This document shows positions 1 to 6,095 of a stretch of 7,153 nucleotides of DNA, piece after piece. A program made the position numbers and the translations under genes. The stretch covers positions 1 through 7,153 of the forward strand of contig CAZBZS010000072.1 of assembly GCA_964496475.1 (NCBI GenBank), read 5' to 3'. The DNA comes from JASLPR01 sp964496475. Its GTDB lineage: Bacteria; Chloroflexota; UBA11872; VXNJ01. Position 1 is the stretch's first letter. Every line of letters begins with the position of its first letter. The notes below the pieces were generated by a model. That model did no database searches, was not told the origin of the DNA, and saw nothing but the letters and a program-made list of their open reading frames with translations.

Positions 1-93
1 GAATCCCCTCCGGACAACTCCCGGCACCCCACTCCTAATCCCCGTCCCGCACCCCCACCACTCTTTTCTCCCTCACTCACCCGCAAATGTGCT

Positions 94-136
94 AACCTTA
101 GCTCGTAGAACGTTAAGGTTCTAGTGACACTAAGAA
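94..136. promoter_or_regulatory. Overlapping inverted repeats upstream of nadA (candidate operator or leader)
   Basis: This AT-rich block stands out from GC-rich surroundings and ends 71 bp before the nadA start. Three dyads overlap. AACCTTA (94-100) pairs with TAAGGTT (114-120). TAGAAC (106-111) pairs with GTTCTA (118-123). TAGTG-A-CACTA (122-132) is perfect around one central base and is flanked by TTC and, after one extra A, GAA. The first two cannot form together in RNA. The position suits an operator or leader for nadA, a gene often repressed according to NAD or Fe-S status. I cannot assign a regulator, and no clear -35/-10 pair is visible. Confidence 0.4.
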
Positions 137-207
137 ATTTATTCACCGCCGCCCGGTCACCCTGAATAACCCGGCGAGCCCCACCACCCAGCGGACAGGT
201 AACCACC

Positions 208-1275
208 TTGGCCATCGAGACCGCCTCCGTCCAAGCCACCCTCGCCGCCCTCCGCGAGCGTCTCAGCGGCGTTGTGCCCGACTTCGAACTCGAACTCAAA
301 GCCGAGCTCGCCTTCCAGATTAACCACCTCAAACGCGCCCGCGGTGCTGTCATCCTTGGCCACAACTACATGGAGCCCGCCCTCTACCATTCCGTCTGCG
401 ACCATCAGGGTGACTCCCTCGAACTCAGCCGTGTCGCCGCCGCCGCAGAGTCCGACATTATCGTCTTCTGCGGCGTCCGCTTCATGGCCGAGACCGCTAA
501 AATCCTTAATCCCGCCCGCACCGTTCTCATTCCGTCGCCGCTCGCCGGCTGCTCCCTCGCGGCCTCCATCACCGCCGCCGACGTCCGCGATCTCAAACAA
601 CGCTACCCTGGCGTTCCCGTCGTCGCCTACATCAACACCTACGCCGACGTGAAAGCCGAAGTCGACGTCTGCTGCACCTCCGGCAACGCCTGTCAGGTCG
701 TCGAGTCCTTCGGTTCCGACACCGTCATCTTCCTTCCCGACGAATATCTGGCCGCCAACGTCGCCCGCGAGACCGACAAGCAGATCATCTTCCCCACGAT
801 CGGGCCCGTCTCCGCCGACCGCAAGGACCGCTCCGCTGCCAACGACGTCCACTACGACATGATCGGCTGGCACGGCCGATGCGAAGTCCACGAGCAGTTC
901 ACCGTTCAGGATGTCAAAGACGTCCGCCGCCAGTTCCCTGACGTCGCCGTGCTCGCCCATCCCGAGTGCAGTCCAGCGGTCGTCAAGGCCTCCGACTTCT
1001 CCGGCTCCACCGCCGCCATGATCCGCTACGTCCGCGACGTCGACGCTCCCCGCTACCTGCTTCTCACCGAGTGCAGCATGGGCGACAACATCACCGCCGA
1101 AAATCCCGACCGCGAAATGCTCGGTCTCTGCTCCGTCCGCTGCCCCCACATGAACGAGATCACCCTCGAACTCGTCCTCGCCTCATTGCAACAGACCCGT
1201 TACGAAGTCGACGTGCCGGCCGACATCCGTGAACGCGCTCGGCGCTCCATCGACCGCATGCTCGAAATCCGCTAA
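208..1275 (+). CDS. nadA: Quinolinate synthase NadA
   Basis: Quinolinate synthase condenses iminoaspartate (from L-aspartate) with dihydroxyacetone phosphate to give quinolinate, the first pyridine intermediate of de novo NAD synthesis, in the cytosol. The product is 355 aa, normal for the family. Three cysteines match the 4Fe-4S ligands of the three pseudo-symmetric domains: C88 (FCGVRFMAETAK), C225 (GRCEVHEQF) and C312 (RCPHM). Substrate-site motifs are visible: GHNY at 51-54, CTSGNA near 156-161, HPEC at 251-254, GST following it, and TE at 287-288. The start is TTG at 208, with a weak AGGT (197-200) seven bases upstream; it gives the usual short N-terminal helix before the first domain. 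A segment of about 24 residues (195-218) precedes C225 and is absent from the forms I remember. No nadB or nadC is seen beside it. The sigma-factor gene converges on its 3' end. Confidence 0.96.
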   Translation: MAIETASVQATLAALRERLSGVVPDFELELKAELAFQINHLKRARGAVILGHNYMEPALYHSVCDHQGDSLELSRVAAAAESDIIVFCGVRFMAETAKILNPARTVLIPSPLAGCSLAASITAADVRDLKQRYPGVPVVAYINTYADVKAEVDVCCTSGNACQVVESFGSDTVIFLPDEYLAANVARETDKQIIFPTIGPVSADRKDRSAANDVHYDMIGWHGRCEVHEQFTVQDVKDVRRQFPDVAVLAHPECSPAVVKASDFSGSTAAMIRYVRDVDAPRYLLLTECSMGDNITAENPDREMLGLCSVRCPHMNEITLELVLASLQQTRYEVDVPADIRERARRSIDRMLEIR

Positions 1276-1357
1276 ACGCCCCGCCTATCTACTCGCAAGC
1301 GAATCTTCGTCTTCAGCAACCCGATCCCGCCGTACTATTCAACAGCCCGTAGCGGCC

Positions 1358-1378
1358 CTGATTCTGGCGGAGAATCAG
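1358..1378. terminator. Hairpin in the nadA/sigma-factor convergent gap
   Basis: CTGATTCT (1358-1365) and AGAATCAG (1371-1378) form a perfect 8-bp stem around a GGCGG loop. It lies between the 3' ends of two converging genes, where a bidirectional terminator would sit. Neither strand has a T-run after the stem, so it is not a canonical intrinsic terminator. It could instead protect 3' ends. Confidence 0.35.
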
Positions 1379-1395
1379 CAACTTGCTCTGAGGAT

Positions 1396-1418
1396 TCAGA
1401 ACAAAGCCACGTCGTGGC
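1396..1418 (-). terminator. Probable intrinsic terminator of the sigma-factor gene
   Basis: Directly after the sigma-factor stop, the minus strand reads GCCAC-GAC-GTGGC (1418 down to 1406), followed at once by TTTGTT. This is a short GC stem with a partial U-tract, the usual form of a Rho-independent terminator, although the stem is only 5 bp with a 3-base loop. A second small stem, TCTGA/TCAGA at 1387-1400, follows downstream. Confidence 0.45.
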
Positions 1419-2360
1419 CTACGCCACCAGGTATTCCCGCAGCGGCTCCGCCTTAGTCGAGATTCTCAGCTTACGCAGCGCCTCCACCTGAATCTGGCGG
1501 ATTCTCTCCCGCGTCAGATCGAAGTGATCGCCGATCTCATCCAGCGTCAGCGGCTGGCGTTGATTCAGCCCGAACCGCATTTCCAGGATTTCGCGTTCGC
1601 GGTCCATCAGCACATCCAACGCCTTGGCCACATCCTCCCTCAGCACCGAGCTCATCGCCCCTTCTTCCGGCGCCGGTGCTTCTCCGTCCTCCACGTAATG
1701 CAGCAACGAGTCGTCTCCGTCCCTGCCGGTCGGCATTTCCAGTGATATCGGCGAACGCCCCGCCCGCACTATTTCCGTCACCCGCGCCGGCGATAGATCG
1801 ACAAGCTCTCCAATTTCCTCCGGCGTCGGGTCGCGACCCAGCGAATGCGCCATCTCCGGCACCAGGTTTCTAATCTTCCTCAGCGCCTCCACCACATGCA
1901 CCGGCAACCGTATCGTCCGCGAGTCGTTCGACAACGACCGCGTTATCGCCTGCCTGATCCACCACGTCGAGTAAGTGCTGAACTTAAATCCACGCCGGTA
2001 ATCAAACCGTTTCACCGCCTGGATCAGCCCGATATTGCCTTCCTGCAGCAAATCCGTCAGCGGCAGGCCGCCCCCCGAATAGCGCTTCGCGATGTTCACC
2101 ACCAGCCTCAGGTTCGCGTTCACCAACTTTCGCCACGACGCGTAGTCCCCCGCCTCCACCCCCTTGGCCAGCTTCACCTCTTCCGCCGAATTCAAGAGCG
2201 GCACCTGGTTTATCGCGTTCAGGTATAGCCGCAGCGAATCACCCGCGGCCGCTTCCGCATTCAGCTCCCGATCCGCCACCGGCGACTGCGACGGCCAAGT
2301 GTCTGTCTCCAAATCCTGCCCCCCACTCACGGTTTCATCGGACTCAATGCCTAGTATCAC
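1419..2360 (-). CDS. RpoD/SigA-family RNA polymerase sigma factor (group 2-like)
   Basis: A sigma-70-family factor that directs RNA polymerase to promoters. The 313-aa product starts with about 40 non-conserved acidic residues and has no region 1.1. Region 1.2 covers about 41-75. Regions 2.1-2.4 cover about 76-143, including the RFDYRRGFKFSTYSTWWIRQA core (118-138) that contacts the -10 element. Region 3 begins with SRTIRLPVHVVE (147-158). Region 4.2 is a helix-turn-helix at about 271-299 with LTRERIRQIQVEALRKLR, which reads the -35 element. The near-consensus region 2.4 implies promoters much like those of the housekeeping factor. Length and the missing region 1.1 fit a group 2 (RpoS/SigB-type) alternative factor better than the primary one, but sequence alone does not settle this. 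The GTG start is supported by a strong GGAGG. The gene is divergent from the SufR-type gene. Its codons favour CTG, ACG and CCG, unlike the + strand genes. Confidence 0.93.
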   Translation of the reverse strand: MILGIESDETVSGGQDLETDTWPSQSPVADRELNAEAAAGDSLRLYLNAINQVPLLNSAEEVKLAKGVEAGDYASWRKLVNANLRLVVNIAKRYSGGGLPLTDLLQEGNIGLIQAVKRFDYRRGFKFSTYSTWWIRQAITRSLSNDSRTIRLPVHVVEALRKIRNLVPEMAHSLGRDPTPEEIGELVDLSPARVTEIVRAGRSPISLEMPTGRDGDDSLLHYVEDGEAPAPEEGAMSSVLREDVAKALDVLMDREREILEMRFGLNQRQPLTLDEIGDHFDLTRERIRQIQVEALRKLRISTKAEPLREYLVA

Positions 2361-2369
2361 CTGGCGCAG

Positions 2370-2374
2370 CCTCC
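2370..2374 (-). promoter_or_regulatory. Ribosome binding site of the sigma-factor gene
   Basis: The minus strand reads GGAGG here, nine bases before the GTG at 2360-2358. It is one of the best Shine-Dalgarno matches in the window and fixes the GTG start. Confidence 0.7.
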
Positions 2375-2444
2375 GGTGCTGTCCAATGGGTTCTGACTCG
2401 TCTTAATTCACCGCCCGCGTGCTCTGCACGTTACCACGATAAAC

Positions 2445-2472
2445 ATAATTAATACAGTCAAATGTGTGTAAA
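2445..2472 (-). promoter_or_regulatory. Candidate sigma-70 promoter for the sigma-factor gene
   Basis: On the minus strand TTTACA (2472-2467, five of six to TTGACA) is followed after 16 bases by AATTAT (2450-2445, four of six to TATAAT). It sits in the most AT-rich part of the divergent region, about 85 bp before the GTG start. TTGACT also occurs in the spacer but has no well-placed -10. This is pattern matching only. Confidence 0.3.
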
Positions 2473-2539
2473 TTACCAACCGTTCCTTCACCAGCACCTC
2501 CATCCCCCACCGCAACCCCCCGGCAGGCACGATATTTCC

Positions 2540-2581
2540 TTGGTAAAATCACCCTCAAATTGTTAGGTTTCTGTACGAGAA
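2540..2581 (+). promoter_or_regulatory. Candidate promoter/operator region of the SufR-type gene
   Basis: TAAAAT (2544-2549) matches five of six bases of a -10 element but lacks a good -35. TTGGTAA (2540-2546) is the inverted copy of TTACCAA at 2473-2479. A weak dyad TTCT-N5-AGAA lies at 2569-2581, between this element and the ATG at 2589. SufR-type regulators usually control their own promoter, so an operator is expected here. Which of these repeats is bound, if any, cannot be told. GAGA at 2577-2580 may act as a weak ribosome binding site. Confidence 0.3.
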
Positions 2582-2588
2582 TCGCATT

Positions 2589-3218
2589 ATGGAAACCCAC
2601 ACCACTCCTAAAGACGAAATTCTCCGGGTTCTTCGCGGCAAGGGTCCCCTGACCGCCGCCGAAGTCGCCCGCGAGACGGGCACCGTCGTCTCTGCCGCCC
2701 GCCAGCACCTTGGCAATCTCCGCCGCGACGGGCTTGTCGACACCGAAGTCGTCCGCCAGGGCGTAGGCCGACCCAGCCATCGCTATCGCCTCACCGCCGA
2801 CGCCGATGACGAATTCCCAAAGGACTACCGCGCTCTCGCCACCGCTCTCGTTTCCGAGCTCGCCGAGCGCGGTGACAACGACATCATGCTAAGCATCTTT
2901 GGCGATCGCGAAGCCGAGCTGATCGAATTCATCCGCCCCCAGGTCGAAGGTCTCGCCTTCGAGGAGAAAGTTGTTCGCATCGCCGAGCTCATGTCCGAGC
3001 GCGGCTATATGACCGACGTCCGTTCCATCGACGGCGGCTTCGAGCTCGCCGCCCACAATTGCCCCATTTCTGCTGTCACCCAGCACACCAACACCCCCTG
3101 CAGGCTCGAGGCCCAGCTGATCGAAGACCTACTCGGCGTCTCCGTTACCCGCACCACCTCAATGACCCGGGGGCAGTCTGCCTGCGTCTACCGCATCCCT
3201 CACCACCAGGTCGGCTAG
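2589..3218 (+). CDS. sufR: SufR-type Fe-S-sensing transcriptional regulator
   Basis: A winged-helix regulator of the DeoR/ArsR-like SufR family, which binds an Fe-S cluster and represses Fe-S assembly genes when clusters are sufficient. The product is 209 aa. The helix-turn-helix is at about 20-50 (LTAAEVARETG, then ARQHLGNLRRDGLV), with a wing at 57-69 (GVGRPSHRYRLT). The C-terminal sensor domain has C158 (NCPISAV), C171 (TPCRLEAQ) and C199 (SACVY), that is C-x12-C-x27-C. This is the spacing I recall for the three essential cluster ligands of actinobacterial and cyanobacterial SufR. The extra Cys four residues before the first ligand in the actinobacterial proteins is absent here (Ala154). 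The ATG at 2589 gives a complete N-terminus. A cysteine desulfurase gene follows after 86 bp, which strongly supports the role. It probably represses itself and the downstream run. Confidence 0.88.
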   Translation: METHTTPKDEILRVLRGKGPLTAAEVARETGTVVSAARQHLGNLRRDGLVDTEVVRQGVGRPSHRYRLTADADDEFPKDYRALATALVSELAERGDNDIMLSIFGDREAELIEFIRPQVEGLAFEEKVVRIAELMSERGYMTDVRSIDGGFELAAHNCPISAVTQHTNTPCRLEAQLIEDLLGVSVTRTTSMTRGQSACVYRIPHHQVG

Positions 3219-3304
3219 CCCCGGTTACCAGACCTCCCACCTCCCCGCCCCCTTTGCGCCATAATCTGGTCGCTCCCTCGCCCCACCCCTGAGGCTCGCT
3301 CCCC

Positions 3305-4459
3305 TTGCCCAGTCACCGCATCTACCTCGACCACGCCGCCACCACCCCCGTGTCCGAACCCGTCCTCGCCGCCATGCTCCCGTACTTCACCCAGCACTGC
3401 TACAACCCCTCCGGCCTGCACTCCGAATCCCGCATCGCCCGCGACGCCGTCGAAGACGCCCGCTCCCGCATCGCCACCATCCTTGGCTGCGAGACCGGCG
3501 AGCTGGTCTTCACCGGCAGCGGCAGCGAAGGCGCCAATCTCGCCGTCAAGGGCGCCGCCGTCGCCCGCGAGCAGGCCGGTCGCAATCGCCTCGTCATCGC
3601 CAGCGTCGAGCATCACGCCGTCCTACGTTCCGCCGAATATCTCCGCCGCCACCGCGGCTCCCATGTCGACTACCTCCGCGTCGACCGGCACGGCGTCGTC
3701 GACCTCGGCCATCTGGAGCGCCTGCTCGGCGACGACCTCGCCCTCGTAAGCGTCCAGTACGCCAACAACGAGGTCGGCACCATCCAGCCCCTCGCGAAGA
3801 TTGCCGCTCTGCTCGAAGGCGCCGACGTCACCTTCCACACCGACGCCGTCCAGGCCCCTGGCGCCCTACCCCTCGACGTCGACGCCCTCGGCGTTGATCT
3901 CCTCTCCCTCGCCGCCCACAAATTTCACGGGCCCAAGGGCGTCGGCATCCTCTACATCCGCCGCGGAACTCGCGTCGTCCCCCAGATCCAAGGCGGCGCC
4001 CAGGAACGCGGCCGCCGCGCCGGCACCGAAAACGTCCCCCTCATCGTCGGCATGGCCACCGCCCTCGAAATCGCCGTCCAGAATCAAGAAGCCAACACCC
4101 GCCACAATTCCAACCTCTCCCGCCTCTTGCATGACGGCCTAGAACGCATCCCCGATCTCCACTTCAACGGCCACCCAACCCACCGTCTCCCCAACAACAC
4201 GAACGTTTGTCTCGCCGGCATCAAGGCAGAGGGTCTTCTCCTGCAACTCGACCGCGCCGGCATCGCCGCGTCCAGCGGATCGGCCTGCACCTCCGCCTCG
4301 CTCGAACCCTCCCTGGTCCTACTCGCCATGGGCATACCGCCCGAGCTCGCCGCCGGCAGCCTCCGCCTCACCACCGGACCCGCCAACGCCGAAGCCGACA
4401 TTCAGCGCTTTCTCGAAGTCATCTCCGCCGCCGTCCCCGGCTTACGTGCCCAATCCTGA
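3305..4459 (+). CDS. iscS: Class I cysteine desulfurase (IscS/NifS type)
   Basis: A PLP-dependent enzyme that removes sulfur from L-cysteine, leaving alanine, and carries it as a persulfide for Fe-S cluster, tRNA-thiolation or molybdopterin sulfur delivery. The 384-aa fold-type I protein opens with the family signature YLDHAATTPV. Visible active-site residues are H103/H104 (VEHHAVL), D180 and Q183 (HTDAVQ) around PLP, K206 (AAHKFHGPKG) as Schiff-base lysine, RRAGTENV, and catalytic C328 in SSGSACTSASLEPS. This long mobile loop is class I, not SufS. The C-terminal SLRLTTGPAN keeps the substrate-carboxylate Arg but departs from the usual SLGRFT that follows. The start is TTG at 3305, with GAGG at 3291-3294 ten bases upstream; it sits right before the conserved N-terminus. 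IscS and NifS cannot be separated from sequence. The gene lies between the sufR-like and A-type carrier genes, probably as one transcription unit. Confidence 0.96.
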   Translation: MPSHRIYLDHAATTPVSEPVLAAMLPYFTQHCYNPSGLHSESRIARDAVEDARSRIATILGCETGELVFTGSGSEGANLAVKGAAVAREQAGRNRLVIASVEHHAVLRSAEYLRRHRGSHVDYLRVDRHGVVDLGHLERLLGDDLALVSVQYANNEVGTIQPLAKIAALLEGADVTFHTDAVQAPGALPLDVDALGVDLLSLAAHKFHGPKGVGILYIRRGTRVVPQIQGGAQERGRRAGTENVPLIVGMATALEIAVQNQEANTRHNSNLSRLLHDGLERIPDLHFNGHPTHRLPNNTNVCLAGIKAEGLLLQLDRAGIAASSGSACTSASLEPSLVLLAMGIPPELAAGSLRLTTGPANAEADIQRFLEVISAAVPGLRAQS

Positions 4460-4532
4460 ACACGATCCCTTCCTCTCCCGTCCCACTACCTCTTCTCCCT
4501 CCCCCGTCCCGCGATATAGACTTGTCCCCCGT

Positions 4533-4554
4533 GGCCCGGCGGCTCGCGCCGGCC
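4533..4554 (+). promoter_or_regulatory. GC-rich hairpin in the leader of the A-type carrier gene
   Basis: GGCC-C-GGCG (4533-4541) pairs with CGCC-GGCC (4547-4554) with one bulged C and a 5-base loop, leaving about 20 bases to the ribosome binding site. No T-run follows, so it is not an intrinsic terminator. It may be a processing or stability element that sets the ratio between desulfurase and carrier. Confidence 0.35.
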
Positions 4555-4574
4555 CGGCCAGTTAATTCCATAAC

Positions 4575-4579
4575 AGGAG
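4575..4579 (+). promoter_or_regulatory. Ribosome binding site of the A-type carrier gene
   Basis: AGGAG lies seven bases before the GTG at 4587 and fixes that start. It is a clear Shine-Dalgarno, in contrast to moaA and the hydrolase gene, which have none visible. Confidence 0.7.
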
Positions 4580-4586
4580 CATCCGC

Positions 4587-4967
4587 GTGGTAACCGTTTC
4601 CGATCTTGCCGAACACGAGATAATGCAGGTACTCGGCAAGTCCGATAACCAGGGCAAGGTCATCCGCATTCAGGTCACCAGCGGCGGCTGCGCCGGCTAC
4701 AACTACGACGTCCTCCTCGACAACAAGACCTCTCCCGACGACGAAACCATTTCCGGCGACGGCTACCGGATCGTCTACGACAACTTCACCAGCGTCCTCA
4801 TCGACGGCTCCGAGCTTGGCTTCAACGACGGTCTCATCGGCCGCGGCTTCACCCTCGAAAATCCCAACGCCGTCGTCACCTGCGGCTGCGGCACCTCCTT
4901 CAACATCAAGCCCCGGCGTTCTCCCATGAAGAACATGCGCACCAAGCCTGCGCCGTCCCGGGGTTGA
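4587..4967 (+). CDS. iscA: A-type iron-sulfur carrier protein (IscA/SufA/ErpA family)
   Basis: A small HesB-like protein that receives Fe-S clusters or iron and passes them to apo-enzymes; members of the family mature 4Fe-4S proteins such as quinolinate synthase and radical SAM enzymes. The 126-aa product has the three invariant cysteines: C35 in SGGCAGYNYD, and C99 and C101 in TCGCGTSF. The usual length is about 105-120, and the excess here is a basic, proline-containing tail after residue 108. The GTG start is set by AGGAG at 4575-4579. It follows the desulfurase by 127 bp, a gap holding a pyrimidine-rich tract and a hairpin, and precedes moaA by 60 bp. No IscU, HscA, HscB, ferredoxin or SufBCD gene is present. 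IscA, SufA and ErpA cannot be separated without a tree, so the symbol is provisional. Confidence 0.93.
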   Translation: MVTVSDLAEHEIMQVLGKSDNQGKVIRIQVTSGGCAGYNYDVLLDNKTSPDDETISGDGYRIVYDNFTSVLIDGSELGFNDGLIGRGFTLENPNAVVTCGCGTSFNIKPRRSPMKNMRTKPAPSRG

Positions 4968-5027
4968 TTCCAAGCTTCTACCCGTGACCCAAATCCAGCT
5001 CCCGGCCTTACGCATCCCCTCAGCCGA

Positions 5028-6059
5028 ATGAACGCACGGCTGACCGATACCCTCGGCCGCTCCCTGCGCGATCTCCGCATCTCCCTCACCGACCGCTGCA
5101 ACTTCCGCTGCCCCTACTGCATGCCCGCCGAAATCTTCGGCGATCACTACGAATTCCTCCCCCGCGAGGACATCCTCTCCTTCGAGGAAATCGAGCGCGT
5201 CGCCCGGCTTCTCGTCGGGATCGGCGTCAAGAAGATTCGCCTCACCGGCGGCGAACCCCTCCTCCGCCGCGACATCACCAACGTCATCCGTCAACTGGTC
5301 GAAATCGAAGGCCTCGAAGATCTGGCCCTCACCACCAACGGCTTCCTCCTCGCCCGCCTTGCCCGCGACCTCCAGGACGCCGGCCTTCACCGCCTCACCA
5401 TCAGCCTCGACAGTCTCGACGACGAGGTCTTTCGGGAGATGAACGGCCGCGACTACACCCCTGATACCGTCCTCGATGGCATCGCCGCCGCCACCGCCGC
5501 CGGCTTCCACTCCCTCAAGATCAACTGCGTCGTCCAGCGCGGCGTCAACGACCACACCTTCGTCGACCTCGCCCGCCATTTCAAAGGCACCCCCCACATC
5601 GTCCGCTTCATCGAGTTCATGGACGTCGGCAACCGCAACGACTGGAACCTCTCCCGCGTCGTCGGCGCCCGCGAGATCATCGACAGCATCGATTCCGAAA
5701 TGCCCCTCGAGCCCGTCTCTCCCAACTATCGCGGCGAAGTCGCCAACCGATACGCCTACCGCGACGGTTCCGGCGAAATCGGCGTCATCGCTTCCGCCAC
5801 TCAGCCCTTCTGCGGCGACTGCGGCCGTCTGCGCCTCTCCACCGACGGCCGCCTCATCACCTGTCTCTTCGCCGCCGACGGACCCTCCCTCCGCGACCCC
5901 ATGCGCGCCGGCGCCACCGATGGCGAACTCATCCAGCTCATTCAGGGAAACTGGACCGCACGCACCGACCGCTATTCCGAAGATCGCGCCCACCACACCG
6001 ACCGCGACGGCGAAGTCCATTCCGGACCCAAGATCGAGATGTACCAGATTGGCGGCTAG
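5028..6059 (+). CDS. moaA: GTP 3',8-cyclase MoaA
   Basis: A radical SAM enzyme that converts GTP to 3',8-cyclo-7,8-dihydro-GTP, the first step of molybdenum cofactor synthesis (with MoaC). The product is 343 aa, a usual length. The N-terminal cluster motif is C24-x3-C28-x2-C31 (CNFRCPYC), followed by the SAM-contacting GGEP at 74-77 and SLDS in the barrel. The C-terminal substrate-binding cluster is C262-x2-C265-x13-C279 (FCGDCGRLRLS, then LITC), exactly the family spacing. The protein ends in Gly-Gly, a conserved tail important for MoaA catalysis. ATG at 5028 is chosen because it lies just before the conserved RSLRDLRISLTDRCN; no Shine-Dalgarno is visible. It sits 60 bp after the A-type carrier gene. 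MoaC, MoaD, MoaE and MoeA genes are not in the window. MoaA needs two 4Fe-4S clusters, which makes it an obvious client of the upstream genes. Confidence 0.96.
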   Translation: MNARLTDTLGRSLRDLRISLTDRCNFRCPYCMPAEIFGDHYEFLPREDILSFEEIERVARLLVGIGVKKIRLTGGEPLLRRDITNVIRQLVEIEGLEDLALTTNGFLLARLARDLQDAGLHRLTISLDSLDDEVFREMNGRDYTPDTVLDGIAAATAAGFHSLKINCVVQRGVNDHTFVDLARHFKGTPHIVRFIEFMDVGNRNDWNLSRVVGAREIIDSIDSEMPLEPVSPNYRGEVANRYAYRDGSGEIGVIASATQPFCGDCGRLRLSTDGRLITCLFAADGPSLRDPMRAGATDGELIQLIQGNWTARTDRYSEDRAHHTDRDGEVHSGPKIEMYQIGG

Positions 6060-6095
6060 CCCCGCCCGTCCTCCCAACTCCACCTGACCCGGCCC

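Noticed and set aside
1..93. C-rich stretch at the left edge as a possible gene end or small gene
   Set aside because: No frame with a credible start, ribosome site or recognisable protein motif, and no hairpin with a T-run.
2361..2588. Search for the cyanobacterial-type SufR operator, CAAC-N6-GTTG
   Set aside because: CAAC occurs near 2477, but no correctly spaced GTTG follows, so I do not annotate that operator.
3254..3270. CATAAT (3260-3265) as a promoter -10 for the desulfurase gene
   Set aside because: No -35-like sequence lies at a suitable distance, and the surrounding tract is pyrimidine-rich.
3212..6064. Repeated CGGCTAGCCCCG over the stops of the SufR-type gene (3212-3223) and moaA (6053-6064)
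   Set aside because: Twelve bases around a Gly-stop junction in C-rich DNA can arise by chance; the flanks differ and no third copy was seen.
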